Below, one piece after another: positions 1 through 9,249 of a DNA stretch of 62,760 bases; within the stretch, counting starts at the first letter, position 1; every line of letters begins with the position of its first letter. The notes beneath the pieces are model-generated. The model made no database searches. It was given only the letters and a program-made list of their open reading frames with translations, and was not told the DNA's origin. Position numbers and translations under genes: made by a program. This stretch comes from Planctomycetaceae bacterium (GTDB lineage Bacteria; Planctomycetota; Planctomycetia; Pirellulales; Pirellulaceae). The stretch lies in the NCBI GenBank assembly GCA_012959465.1, contig DUDC01000285.1, positions 1 through 62,760 on the forward strand, read 5' to 3'.

Positions 1-898
1 GGTGGTTGAAGAGTTTCAGCGACGGAGCCGGGTTGCCGAAAAGTTGCAACACTTACAAGACAAGCTTGCAGTATTAGCCGGTGATGAATCGCTGATCGAA
101 TGGCAAGCGGAGTCATTATCAGAGAACGCCGAGGACTTTGCGACGCAAGAGAGACTTGTCGACGACCAACTTCGTGAAGCGGAGCAGGGAATGGAGGCTG
201 CCATGCAGCGCATCGCCGTCCTCCGTGAGCAAACGAGTGGTCATGAGCCGAACTCTTCGGCGTTGGCTGCCAGTCAGCGATTGGAAGAAATGCGAGCAGA
301 GCTGGCGTCCGTGGTAGATCGATGGGCGCCGCTAGTTCTGGCCAACGAGTTGATGAACCGCGCGCTAAAACAGTTTGAGCGCGAGCACCAACCGGCCCTA
401 TTGGCGCGAGTTGCCCAGTTGCTTCGACAGATGACCGGCGGTCGCTACTTGCACGTATCGAGACGGTTTGATAAAGACCAGTCGCTAGTTGTTCAGCGCG
501 ATGATGGTGCTTGTCTGTTTCCTCAGCAATTGAGCACGGGAACTCGCGAGCAACTCTACTTGGCGATACGCCTGGCGTTCGTGCTTCACTATTGCGATCG
601 ACATGAACCTTTGCCCATTGTGATGGATGATGTGTTGGTGAACTTTGATGACCATCGCGTTCGAGCCACACTTGAAGTACTAGATACTGTGGCGAGCGAT
701 GTGCAAGTCATTCTGCTCACCTGCCATCAACGAACTGTAGAGGTTTGTCGTGACGTTTGCACTGATTGGGCGCCGATTGTCATCGGGCGTCAGCCGCTGG
801 AGTTACCCGAAATCGATGACCGGTCGAACGAGCCCACACGTCGTTCTCGACGTCGTCGAGGCGCAACACCATCGGATAGCCAGGGCACGTTTTTTTAG
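1..898 (+). CDS. YhaN/SMC-like ATPase, C-terminal part (5' end outside window)
   Basis: This is the C-terminal end of an AAA/ABC-type ATPase of the YhaN/SbcC-like group. The first ~120 residues are charged and heptad-like, as expected of a coiled coil. The last ~150 residues carry an ABC signature-like segment (LSTGTREQLYLAIRLAF) and a Walker B/D-loop (LPIVMDDVLVNFDDHR), followed by a switch-like LLTCHQ. That order matches the C-terminal nucleotide-binding lobe of SMC/Rad50-like proteins. The reading frame is open to the first base, so the start and Walker A lobe lie upstream. In related bacteria such a protein usually follows a metallophosphoesterase of the SbcD/YhaO type, which cannot be seen here. 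The DNA-repair role is inference from family. Confidence 0.85.
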   Translation, partial: VVEEFQRRSRVAEKLQHLQDKLAVLAGDESLIEWQAESLSENAEDFATQERLVDDQLREAEQGMEAAMQRIAVLREQTSGHEPNSSALAASQRLEEMRAELASVVDRWAPLVLANELMNRALKQFEREHQPALLARVAQLLRQMTGGRYLHVSRRFDKDQSLVVQRDDGACLFPQQLSTGTREQLYLAIRLAFVLHYCDRHEPLPIVMDDVLVNFDDHRVRATLEVLDTVASDVQVILLTCHQRTVEVCRDVCTDWAPIVIGRQPLELPEIDDRSNEPTRRSRRRRGATPSDSQGTFF

Positions 899-1024
899 CG
901 CGAGTTCGATGCTTGTTGCTTTGTGTCTTCGTGGCTTTGTGTGATCACTTGCGATTGTCTCACTTGAAGGCACAAAGTTATGGGAGATTCTGCGGACTGA
1001 GGCCTGATCTGTTCGGTGTTCTTA
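899..1024. repeat. Convergent intergenic gap with short direct repeat
   Basis: This is the 126-base gap between the convergent YhaN-like and lysC genes. The word GCTTTGTGT occurs at 918-926 and again at 934-942, a 16-base period. No T-tract hairpin is visible, so I do not call a terminator. Confidence 0.4.
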
Positions 1025-2803
1025 TCAGCCCAGCGCGTCTGCGAATGCGTTCTGCAAGGCGTCGAGTGCTCGTTCTCCTTCATCGCCGTCAACAACCACA
1101 TTAACACGGATTTCACTGGTGTTGATCATGACAACATTAACGCCGATCTCGGCCAGGCAGCGGAACATGCGAATGGCAACGCCGGTGTGGCTGCGAAGCC
1201 CGATACCGGACACACTCAACTTCGCCACACACGGGTTACTGGTGACTGCCTGGCAGCCGAATTCTTTGGCCAATTCACGTGACGTCGCTTCAGCGACATC
1301 AAAACTATTTCGCGGGACCGTAAAACTGAGACTTGCTTGCCCATCTTGTCCGTCGTAACTCTGGACAATCATGTCGACAAAAATTCCGGCTTCGGCAACC
1401 TGATTGAAGACGTGGGCTGCCACCCCCGGCTCATCCCGAACGCCGACGATAGTGATTCGGCCCTGTGAGTCGTCCATCGTCACATCGTTGATCACCAAGT
1501 CCTCCATTTTTTGCAGGCGTGTGGCGACGTCCGCCGGATTCAGTTCGGTTCTCGGCTGCCTCTCTTTCGTCGGCACGACATTGCATGTTACCTTCTCGAG
1601 AGAGAAGGCGCGGTGGACGGCGCGCAAGGCGTCCATTGCCTGGGCCCGCTCGACGAGCACGGAGATCTTGATTTCACTGGTCGTGATCATCTGGATATTG
1701 ATCATCGCATCGGACAACGCCTTGAACATTCGGTTGGCGACACCATGTTGTCGCGCCATTCCCAGTCCGACGACCGACACTTTGGAGACGTCATCCGAGT
1801 GGGTGAGCCGAACGTTTTCTCCCAGACTCGGTAGGACTTTGTTTACGGCAATCAGTGTGACATCTAACTCATTTCGAGGGACGGTGAAGCTGATATCCGC
1901 TTCACTGTTTTCGCCGACGTTCTGCACAATCATGTCGACCGTTACGTTCTGTTCGGCGATCGCATCGAACACAACGAGGCTAGTTCCTGGGACGTCCGGT
2001 AGTCCAATGAGCGTGATGCGAGCTTCGTCTCGAGTGATTGCTGCGCCGCACACCGGTTGATCGTCGGATTCCGTTCCGTCGAGAATCATTGAACCGGGAA
2101 TGTCCGACATGCTACTTCGTACATGGATCGGGACACCGAATTTTTTGGCGAACTCAATCGATCGGTTGTGCATGACGCCGGCGCCCAAACTGGCGAGTTC
2201 CAGCATCTCATCGTAGCTGATTTGCGAGACGCGTCGCGCTTCGGGAAGAACTCGAGGGTCGGTTGTGTAAACGCCGTCCACATCGGTGAAAATTTCACAG
2301 GCGTCGGCACTTAACACGGCGGCGAGGGCAACGGCCGTTGTATCGCTGCCACCACGACCCAATGTCGTAATGTCGAAATTCTCGTCGATACCCTGAAATC
2401 CCGCCGCGATGACAATGTTGCCTTCATTCAAAAGGTCACGCACGCGATCGGTAGAGATCGAGAGGATCCGAGCCTTCGTGTGGGTGCTATCGGTTCGTAT
2501 TCCGATTTGGGCCCCCGTCAGACTGACGGCTCGATGCCCCAACGCATCGACGGCCATGGCCATTAAGGCAACACTCACCTGCTCGCCCGTGGAAAGCAGC
2601 ATGTCCATTTCCCGTGCGGGAGGACGCTCGCTGACCTGCTGGGCAAGATCGACCAACATGTCCGTATTTTTCCCCATGGCGCTGACGACCATCACCACAT
2701 GGTCGCCGTCTTGCTGCGCGCGAATCGCTTTACGGGCGGCGGCGAGGATCTTCTCGCAATCGGCCACGCTCGTGCCGCCAAATTTCTGTACGATGAGTCC
2801 CAT
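1025..2803 (-). CDS. lysC: Aspartate kinase with four ACT domains
   Basis: This enzyme phosphorylates L-aspartate, the first step towards lysine, threonine and methionine. The N-terminal amino-acid-kinase domain (about 1-240) begins KFGGTSVAD and carries LLSTGEQVSVALMA and TTLGRGGSDTTAVALA, both typical of aspartokinases. The rest (about 260-592) holds two similar halves. Each half has an ITLIG/ITIVG-type ACT strand, an FTVPRN segment and a VSGIGL/VSVVGLGM segment, giving four ACT domains instead of the usual two. At 592 residues it is about 180 longer than a two-ACT enzyme; the four-ACT form is also known from cyanobacteria. The ACT domains imply feedback control by lysine and/or threonine. 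It is last in a minus-strand run behind hom and the homoserine kinase candidate. Confidence 0.95.
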   Translation of the reverse strand: MGLIVQKFGGTSVADCEKILAAARKAIRAQQDGDHVVMVVSAMGKNTDMLVDLAQQVSERPPAREMDMLLSTGEQVSVALMAMAVDALGHRAVSLTGAQIGIRTDSTHTKARILSISTDRVRDLLNEGNIVIAAGFQGIDENFDITTLGRGGSDTTAVALAAVLSADACEIFTDVDGVYTTDPRVLPEARRVSQISYDEMLELASLGAGVMHNRSIEFAKKFGVPIHVRSSMSDIPGSMILDGTESDDQPVCGAAITRDEARITLIGLPDVPGTSLVVFDAIAEQNVTVDMIVQNVGENSEADISFTVPRNELDVTLIAVNKVLPSLGENVRLTHSDDVSKVSVVGLGMARQHGVANRMFKALSDAMINIQMITTSEIKISVLVERAQAMDALRAVHRAFSLEKVTCNVVPTKERQPRTELNPADVATRLQKMEDLVINDVTMDDSQGRITIVGVRDEPGVAAHVFNQVAEAGIFVDMIVQSYDGQDGQASLSFTVPRNSFDVAEATSRELAKEFGCQAVTSNPCVAKLSVSGIGLRSHTGVAIRMFRCLAEIGVNVVMINTSEIRVNVVVDGDEGERALDALQNAFADALG

Positions 2804-2890
2804 GGAGGACAGTTTCCTATTGCTAGACGGTGTTGGCGTCTGTCTATGATGGATGGAGTTTTATCGCGGCAACAGTCTCAATGGTTGAGC

Positions 2891-4093
2891 TCAATGGTTG
2901 AGAAAAGTCGACATGAGCCTCCATCCATCTGGAAAAGCGTGTGACGATGCATTTGCCTGCAATTCGTCGTAGGTCGTTGAGTCGTCGGGCTGAATCCCTG
3001 TGCCCGCAATAACAAAAGGTACGATTCCGTGGCTGTGCGTTTTCGTGCGAATCGGCGTCGGGTGATCGGGAGAGATCAGGATGCGATAATCGCCCCGTCT
3101 TGCCAGCTCTTCGCATATCGGTCCAACGATCTCTCGGTCGATCGCTTCGAGCGCTTTGATTTTTCCAGAAACGTCGCCCTCGTGCGATGCTTCATCCGTC
3201 GCTTCGACGTGTACACATACGACATCGGTCGAATCGAGAGTTTCGATGGCATATCGACCCTTGGCTGCGTAATCGGTATCGGTGTAGCCCGTGGCACCCG
3301 GCACTTCAACTACGTCCCAACCGATCAATCGGGCGATTCCTCGCAGCAGATCGACGGCCGTGATTATCTTGCCGCTCTTCCCGAATCGTTGGGCAAACGG
3401 TTCAAGTTGCGGAGCTTTCCCAAGTCCCCAGAGCCAGATGTTGGTTGCTGGCAACTCGCCCGATTCCACTCGACGTTGGTTGATCGGATGTTCGGCAAAT
3501 GTCTGAACGCTTTGGCTCATGAGGTCGTTGAGCAAGTTGCTGCCTGGACCTCTCGGGAAATCGTCTAAAATCGACTTGTCGGTAAGGTCATGAGGAGGTG
3601 TCGAACGAGTCTCGTTGGTAAATGGGGCCCGCTCGTCTCCGCCTCGGAAGAAGAGCAGGTTCCGGTAACTTACCCCTCCATGGAATTGCAAGTACGGCGT
3701 TGAAATTTCCTCCTGCAAAGCGCGGAGCAGTATGGCCGCATCGTCAGTCGGAATATGACCGGCGGTAAAATCCCTCATCTTCTGATCTTCGATCGTCACC
3801 AGGTTGCAACGAATCGCCCAATCATCCGGCCCCAATTCGATTCCTTGGGCCGCAGCTTCCAGCGGAGCTCGGCCTGTAAAATGGACGCTCGGGTCGTAGC
3901 CAAACAAGCTCATGTTGGCCACCGCAGATCCGGCCGGAAGATGGGGCGGCACGTAGTTGCTCCGGCCGACGAGTCCCGCTTTTGCAACCGCATCCATGTG
4001 CGGAATATCGGCGGCTTGCAAGGGCGTTTTTCCGCCCAGTGCCTCCTGCGGTTCGTCCGCACAACCGTCCGGGATTACGATAACGTACTTCAT
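2891..4093 (-). CDS. ApgM-like phosphoglycerate mutase family protein, probable homoserine kinase
   Basis: By sequence this belongs to the cofactor-independent, archaeal-type phosphoglycerate mutase family of the alkaline phosphatase superfamily. It starts VIVIPDGCADEP with the metal-binding Asp9 and has a nucleophile region PAGSAVANMSLFGYDP (probable Ser56). It also has FTGRAPLEAAAQG and the late metal-binding segments HVEATDEASHEGD and ISPDHPTP/KTHSHG. Its length of 400 residues is normal for the family. One branch of this family was proposed to be homoserine kinase because it sits with threonine genes in genomes lacking ThrB. Here it lies exactly between hom and lysC on the same strand, and thrC is elsewhere in the window. 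I favour homoserine kinase, but mutase activity cannot be excluded from sequence. Confidence 0.8.
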   Translation of the reverse strand: MKYVIVIPDGCADEPQEALGGKTPLQAADIPHMDAVAKAGLVGRSNYVPPHLPAGSAVANMSLFGYDPSVHFTGRAPLEAAAQGIELGPDDWAIRCNLVTIEDQKMRDFTAGHIPTDDAAILLRALQEEISTPYLQFHGGVSYRNLLFFRGGDERAPFTNETRSTPPHDLTDKSILDDFPRGPGSNLLNDLMSQSVQTFAEHPINQRRVESGELPATNIWLWGLGKAPQLEPFAQRFGKSGKIITAVDLLRGIARLIGWDVVEVPGATGYTDTDYAAKGRYAIETLDSTDVVCVHVEATDEASHEGDVSGKIKALEAIDREIVGPICEELARRGDYRILISPDHPTPIRTKTHSHGIVPFVIAGTGIQPDDSTTYDELQANASSHAFPDGWRLMSTFLNH

Positions 4094-4111
4094 TTTTTCT
4101 CGATTCGTGAC

Positions 4112-5407
4112 TCAATCAGTGACACGAAAACGAACACCCCCGCGCGAGACGGTCGGGAGTTCGTTGATCTCTTGGAGGGCCGCCGCTGCCGCCGACTCGT
4201 TCGCCAGATCTGTCATGACGACCAGTGGAACAACCGGGGCATCGCCTTCCCGTTCGTGCTGGATTACCGATGCGATCGAAATCTTGTGGCCGCCGAGTAT
4301 TGAGGCCATCTGCCCCAAGACACCAGGGTGATCGTCGACCGTAAAGCGAAAGTAGAAACGGGACAGGGCTTCGTCGCTCGGACAGACTTCGACGCGAGCT
4401 TCTGCCTGGGAAAACAACTCTAAAGTTCGAAACGTCAGCTGGGTGCGACCGACGGCCAAATCGATCATGTCTGCGACGACGGCCGAAGCCGTCGGCATTT
4501 GGCCAGCGCCTTGACCGTGAAAAAAGACTCGGCCGACGGCATCTCCCACGACGCTCACGGCGTTGAAGGCTCCACGTACCTCGGCTAACGGCTTTCCTTT
4601 GCGTATCAACATTGGTGCTACACGCATTTGAAGGCCCGAGTCAGTCAACTGAGCCGTCGCCAATAGCTTCATGCGATAACCCATCTCGTCCGCATAGCGA
4701 ATGTCCGCCGTTTCGATGTCGTTGATTCCTTGGCGTGGGATGTCTGCCCAGTGGATACGAACTCCGAAGGCCAGGTGAGAGAGAATCGCCAGTTTCTGGG
4801 CCGCGTCGCTGCCGTCAACATCCATGGTGGGATCGGCTTCCGCATAACCCAGTTCCTGGGCCTCTCGAACACAGTCTTCAAATGCCGCCCCCGACTCTTC
4901 CATGCGAGTCACAATAAAGTTACTAGTTCCATTCAGAATTCCCCGAAGCGATGTGATCGCATTCGCCGAAAGGCATTGGCTGATACTGGTAATGATCGGG
5001 ATACCGCCAGCAACGGAGGCCTCGAAAGCGATCGACCGGCCCAGGTCCCTGGCGCGATCAAACAATTCGCCGCCGTGTTCGGCTAGCAAGGCCTTATTGG
5101 CGGTGACCACATCTTTGCCGCTCTCGAGAAGTTCCAGCATGATCGATCGAGCTGGCTCGAGCCCACCGATCAGTTGTGCCACAACTTTGATCTCGGGGTC
5201 TGACGTGACATCCGAAAGATTGTCAGTCAAGACTCCGGACGGCAGGTCCACTCTGCGAGTTTTCTTGGTGTCGCGGACAACGACCCGCTCAAGCCACATC
5301 GTCCGACCGGCGTGGCGAGCTGTCCGATCGCCATGATCTAGTAGCAGTTTTGCGACGCCCGCGCCGACCGTACCCATGCCGACGATGGCGACTTTGGTCT
5401 TCTCCAT
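4112..5407 (-). CDS. hom: Homoserine dehydrogenase
   Basis: This enzyme reduces aspartate semialdehyde to homoserine with NAD(P)H. The product begins MEKTKVAIVGMGTVGAG, a Rossmann dinucleotide-binding motif. It contains the family segments TANKALLAEHG, FEASVAGGIPII, RGILNGTSNFI and GYAEADPTMDVDGSDAAQKLAIL, which include the catalytic lysine region. The C-terminal ~80 residues (FYFRFTVDDHPGVLGQMASIL) form an ACT domain, suggesting threonine inhibition. I start at 5407 because that methionine directly precedes the nucleotide-binding strand. An in-frame extension to 5488 would add 27 polar residues with no family similarity. Only 18 bases separate it from the downstream homoserine kinase candidate, so the two are probably co-transcribed. 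Confidence 0.95.
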   Translation of the reverse strand: MEKTKVAIVGMGTVGAGVAKLLLDHGDRTARHAGRTMWLERVVVRDTKKTRRVDLPSGVLTDNLSDVTSDPEIKVVAQLIGGLEPARSIMLELLESGKDVVTANKALLAEHGGELFDRARDLGRSIAFEASVAGGIPIITSISQCLSANAITSLRGILNGTSNFIVTRMEESGAAFEDCVREAQELGYAEADPTMDVDGSDAAQKLAILSHLAFGVRIHWADIPRQGINDIETADIRYADEMGYRMKLLATAQLTDSGLQMRVAPMLIRKGKPLAEVRGAFNAVSVVGDAVGRVFFHGQGAGQMPTASAVVADMIDLAVGRTQLTFRTLELFSQAEARVEVCPSDEALSRFYFRFTVDDHPGVLGQMASILGGHKISIASVIQHEREGDAPVVPLVVMTDLANESAAAAALQEINELPTVSRGGVRFRVTD

Positions 5408-5556
5408 GAGGGTATCCGACCTATTTTGTTGTTCGTAAAAGGACGCAGAATGGTGTCTTATGGGCGAGTTGGATTTCCGCTCAGCCAATTCGCCAATGGT
5501 AGGTTGCTGCCGTGTAAACCGTCAACCGTCCCAAGTCCGTTGGATCCGATACTCTT

Positions 5557-6615
5557 CTAGGGAATAAAGCTGTCATCGGGTTGCAACGAGTTCGCGAATT
5601 TCGCCAGGAGTGTTGCGGCGTGATCGAGATCATCCAACGATATCGTCTCGACCGCGCTATGCATGTAGCGGTTGGGGATGGCGACCAAACCGACGGCCAC
5701 GCCGTCTCGACTGATTTGCAAGCTGTTGGCATCGTTCGGCGTGGCGCGGCCAATTGCTGCCATTTGGAACGGTAGTGTGTGCTCAAGGCAGACATCAATG
5801 AGGCGTTGAACAACGTGCGGGTTCATGTTGGGGCCGCGGAAAATGACCGGACCACGCCCTAATCGGATATCGCCTCGCTGGTTCTTGTCGATCGTCGGGC
5901 AATCGGTCGCATGGGTCACGTCCACTGCAATCGCTACGTCGGGTTCGATTCTGTGCGCGGCGGTCTTTGCACCTCGAAGTCCGATCTCTTCTTGAACCGT
6001 CGACACGGAGTGGATTCCCCACTCTCCCTCACCCTGGGCGGCGCGTCGCAGCGCCTCGGTAACGACCCAAAGACCGGTCGCATTGTCCATTCCCGGCGCA
6101 TTTGCCAGGCCGTTCATCAGGTCTTGGTAGCCCAACTGGAGCGTCACCGGATCGCCAACCGCGAGCTGCTCCTTGGCATCGCGATCGTTGGATGCGCCGA
6201 TATCGAGCCAAAGCTCGGTTAGTTTGACCACCTGTTTGCGTTCCGTTTCGGTCAGCAAGTGGATGGGTTTGCGGGAAATAACCGCTGGAACGGGGCCCCC
6301 GCTCGCCCAGATCGTCATTCGTTGTCCAATCAGTTGCTGCGGGTCCCAACCACCGATGGTCTCAGCGTAGACGTAACCAGAATCGTCGATATAAGTGACC
6401 AACATTCCGATCTGATCGCAGTGTCCGGCGAACATGACCCGCCGAGACGCATCGGGGCGAATGCACGCCGCCAGATTTCCATGAACGTCACTGTGAAACA
6501 CATCAACACTAGTTTCCAGGTAGGCTCGCACCACTTTTTGAACGGGCTGCTCGTAACCCGATGGTCGTGGCGTTTGGAGAAGATCTTGGAGGTATTGGTG
6601 TGCGGAGCTTTCCAT
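5557..6615 (-). CDS. M42 family aminopeptidase (FrvX/glutamyl aminopeptidase-like)
   Basis: This is a 352-residue dinuclear metallo-aminopeptidase of family M42, cytosolic as no signal peptide is present. The family motifs appear in order: LLQTPRPSGYE at the N-terminus, the metal-ligand region MFAGHCDQIGMLV, MDNATG (replacing the commoner DDR-G box), the catalytic glutamates in VQEEIGLRGA, DVTHATDCP, and the last ligand region IPNRYMHSAVE. It is upstream of hom on the same strand with 149 bases between, so it may or may not share a transcript with the threonine genes. Its substrate is not predictable; M42 enzymes generally trim peptides. Confidence 0.9.
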   Translation of the reverse strand: MESSAHQYLQDLLQTPRPSGYEQPVQKVVRAYLETSVDVFHSDVHGNLAACIRPDASRRVMFAGHCDQIGMLVTYIDDSGYVYAETIGGWDPQQLIGQRMTIWASGGPVPAVISRKPIHLLTETERKQVVKLTELWLDIGASNDRDAKEQLAVGDPVTLQLGYQDLMNGLANAPGMDNATGLWVVTEALRRAAQGEGEWGIHSVSTVQEEIGLRGAKTAAHRIEPDVAIAVDVTHATDCPTIDKNQRGDIRLGRGPVIFRGPNMNPHVVQRLIDVCLEHTLPFQMAAIGRATPNDANSLQISRDGVAVGLVAIPNRYMHSAVETISLDDLDHAATLLAKFANSLQPDDSFIP

Positions 6616-7114
6616 CGGTTCGCTCGACCTTTGCGAGGATTGGCGGGGTGAATGCCGCGGGTTGTGATTTGCGACTGCGACGTGTCTCGGGGGACCAGGG
6701 CTTCGTTGTAACGAAATATCGCACGAGATGGCAGGGTCCTGTCGGACGCACGGAGGCTTGGCCTGTCAATTTGGCAAGAATTTCCACGGTTCGACCATGC
6801 ATGACAACAAGATACGGGTGCAACGCGAGAGTCCGAACAAAATTCCCCACGATGAGGCAGTAGAAAAATGTCGCTTGGCACACTGCTTGCTTCTACTAGC
6901 CGAGCAATAGGCTTTGCTGCCAATATGGCGCCGGATTGTTGATTTGGTGCGGGCAGCAGTCAGCAGATGAATTGCTGTAACGCCTTACATGCAAGTAGAT
7001 TAGCGAGATTCGCAAGAATCCGTACACAACACCCTTTAGGGCTTTTGGCTCTTCGCAGAACATTCGCCAGCCTGTTCGGTTGGCCAGATTGTCATCCATA
7101 GGAGGAATTCGCAC
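6616..7114. other. Divergent intergenic region upstream of groEL1
   Basis: About 500 bases lie between the divergent aminopeptidase and groEL1 starts. I looked for the CIRCE operator (TTAGCACTC-N9-GAGTGCTAA) and a sigma-32-like promoter and saw neither. Open frames here have no recognisable product. The region must hold the chaperone promoter, but I cannot place it. Confidence 0.5.
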
Positions 7115-7117
7115 GTG
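7101..7117 (+). promoter_or_regulatory. Strong Shine-Dalgarno site fixing a GTG start for groEL1
   Basis: AGGAGG ends at 7105, nine bases before the GTG at 7115. The following codons give AKQMVFDD, the normal GroEL N-terminus, so the gene starts with GTG and not with a later ATG. Confidence 0.85.
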
Positions 7118-8839
7118 GCCAAGCAAATGGTTTTTGACGACGACGCTAGGCAGCCACTGCTGGCGGGAGTGAGTAAGTTGGCGCGGGCAGTCCGCAGTAC
7201 CCTCGGACCGCGTGGACGAAACGCGGTGCTCGATAAGGGTTGGGGCTCGCCGAAAGTCACCAAGGACGGCGTGACCGTGGCCGAAGACATCGAGCTGGAC
7301 GATCCGTTCGAAAATCTCGGTGCCCAGCTGGTTAAAGAGGCGGCGAGCAAAACGAACGACGTGGCCGGTGATGGTACCACGACGGCTACCGTTCTTGCCG
7401 AAGCGATTTTCCGTGAAGGTCTTAAGATGATCGCTGCAGGTGCCGATCCGATGGCACTTGCTCGGGGAATTAGCAAGGCGGTTGACGCCGTTACGGCTGG
7501 TGTGCTGAAGATGGCCACCCCCATCGACATCAAGAATAAAAAATCAATCCAGCAGATCGCAACGATCGCCGGAAACAACGATTCATCCATCGGAGACGTG
7601 TTGGCTGAAGCGTTTATTAAAGTCGGTGCCAACGGCGTCATCACGATCGAAGAGGGTCGTGGGGCGGAGACTTATGTCGACGTGGTCGAGGGCATGCAAT
7701 TTGACCGTGGATTCCTCTCGCCGCACTTCGTGACCAACGAAGACGACGTGGTGGTCGAGTTGGATGACTGCTATATCCTTTGCTTTGAGGAGAAGATCAG
7801 CTCGAATAAGAAGTTGATCCCGCTGCTGGAAGCGATCAGTAAGGCGAAGAAACCGCTATTGATCATCGCTGAAGACGTTGAGGGTGAGGCCTTGGCGACA
7901 TTGGTCGTCAACAAGATGCGGGGCATCTTGAGTGTCTGTGCCGTCAAAGCGCCCGGTTATGGCGATCGACGGAAGGCGATGTTGGGCGACTTGGCAACAC
8001 TGACGGCTGGCCAAGCGATCTTTAAGGATCTGGGCATTGATCTCGAGAGCGTAAAACTCTCCGACGTTGGTCGAGCCAAGAAGGTTAAAGTAACGTCCGA
8101 GACAACGGTCATTGTCGGTGGAGCTGGAAAGAAGTCGGACATCGAGGGTCGTGTCGAACAAATTCGACGTGAGATCGAAGTGACCGACAGCGAATACGAC
8201 CGCGAGAAGCTGCAAGAACGCCTGGCGAAGCTCGCGGGTGGTGTCGCACAAATCAACTGTGGTGCCGCCACTGAAACCGAGATGAAGGAACGAAAAGCGT
8301 TACTGGAGGATGCTCGTTCCGCCACCCAGGCGGCGCTTGAAGAAGGGGTGGTTCCCGGGGGCGGAACCGCTTTGATTCGCTGCGAAAAAACACTCAAAAA
8401 ATTGGGGCTCGAAGGAGACGAAGCACTCGGTGCCGAGATCATTCGCAGGTGTCTGGATTATCCGGCGCGGGCGATCGCCAAGAATGCAGGTGTCGACGGT
8501 GCCGTGGTGGTCAATCGGGTGCGACGGCTCAAGGGAAAAACCGAGGGTTACAACGCCGATACGGAAACCTACGGTGACTTGGTGAAAATGGGTGTCATCG
8601 ATCCGGCAAAGGTCGTGCGTGCTGCCCTGCAGAATGCGGCCAGCGTCGCCTCGCTGTTGATAACGACCGAATCGTTGGTTACCGAAATCCCGGTGGAAGA
8701 ATCGGACGACGACCATCACGACCATCATGATCATGGCATGGGTGGCGGCATGGGCGGCGGCATGGATCCGATGGGAGGCATGGGTGGCGGCATGGGTGGC
8801 GGCATGGGTGGCATGGGTGGCATGGGTGGCATGATGTAA
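7115..8839 (+). CDS. groEL1: 60-kDa chaperonin GroEL, copy 1, with His/Gly/Met-rich tail
   Basis: This is the large chaperonin subunit, which forms ATP-driven folding rings with GroES in the cytoplasm. The 574 residues cover the whole family, with [14 protein letters not shown] ([12 protein letters not shown]), the ATP-binding [32 protein letters not shown] and [12 protein letters not shown]. The tail is unusual: acidic and histidine-rich ([14 protein letters not shown]), then a long run of GGM repeats ending in MM. Ordinary GroEL tails have only a short GGM repeat. The first gene of a groEL1-groES-groEL2 run, it carries only 56 bases before groES. The histidine tail could bind metal; that is inference. 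Confidence 0.97.
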   Translation: MAKQMVFDDDARQPLLAGVSKLARAVRSTLGPRGRNAVLDKGWGSPKVTKDGVTVAEDIELDDPFENLGAQLVKEAASKTNDVAGDGTTTATVLAEAIFREGLKMIAAGADPMALARGISKAVDAVTAGVLKMATPIDIKNKKSIQQIATIAGNNDSSIGDVLAEAFIKVGANGVITIEEGRGAETYVDVVEGMQFDRGFLSPHFVTNEDDVVVELDDCYILCFEEKISSNKKLIPLLEAISKAKKPLLIIAEDVEGEALATLVVNKMRGILSVCAVKAPGYGDRRKAMLGDLATLTAGQAIFKDLGIDLESVKLSDVGRAKKVKVTSETTVIVGGAGKKSDIEGRVEQIRREIEVTDSEYDREKLQERLAKLAGGVAQINCGAATETEMKERKALLEDARSATQAALEEGVVPGGGTALIRCEKTLKKLGLEGDEALGAEIIRRCLDYPARAIAKNAGVDGAVVVNRVRRLKGKTEGYNADTETYGDLVKMGVIDPAKVVRAALQNAASVASLLITTESLVTEIPVEESDDDHHDHHDHGMGGGMGGGMDPMGGMGGGMGGGMGGMGGMGGMM

Positions 8840-8896
8840 GCTGCTGTGCGATCCTTGGTTGCGAGAAATACAAACTGATTTAAGGAATTTTAGACC

Positions 8897-9193
8897 ATGG
8901 CAAAAATCAATATTCGCCCACTTGACGATCGCGTCATTGTTCAGCCGATTGACGCGGAAGAGACAACAGCTGGTGGCATTGTGCTTCCAGACTCGGCCAG
9001 AGAAAAACCGCAACGTGGCACGGTTGTCGCTGTTGGGCCTGGCAAGTTGATGGATAGCGGACAGCGTGGCGACTTGAGCGTTGCAGTCGGCGACGAAGTG
9101 ATTTATGGAAAATACGGTGGCAGTGATATCGAATTGAATGGCAATGACGTCAAGATCCTCCACGAGTCGGACATCTTGGCCAAGGTGCTTTGA
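8897..9193 (+). CDS. groES: Co-chaperonin GroES
   Basis: This is the 98-residue lid of the chaperonin cage. It starts INIRPLDDRVIVQPIDAEE, has the mobile-loop region TTAGGIVLPDSAREKPQRG, and ends VKILHESDILAKVL, all standard for GroES. An AAGGA site lies at 8882-8886, ten bases before the ATG. It sits between the two groEL genes, so one groES serves both chaperonins in this cluster. Confidence 0.97.
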   Translation: MAKINIRPLDDRVIVQPIDAEETTAGGIVLPDSAREKPQRGTVVAVGPGKLMDSGQRGDLSVAVGDEVIYGKYGGSDIELNGNDVKILHESDILAKVL

Positions 9194-9249
9194 CATTCGT
9201 TAAGCGTTCACCAACCACAAGCAACAAATAATATGAAGGGTTTGCAATA

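Noticed and set aside
5408..5488. N-terminal extension of homoserine dehydrogenase
   Set aside because: It would add polar residues before the nucleotide-binding strand and has no family support.
6616..7114. CIRCE operator upstream of groEL1
   Set aside because: The consensus inverted repeat was not found in this region.
8300..9196. 298-residue open frame on the minus strand opposite groEL1 and groES
   Set aside because: It is the reverse of two unmistakable genes. Its histidine- and alanine-rich text (HATHATHA) comes from the opposite strand of the GGM tail.
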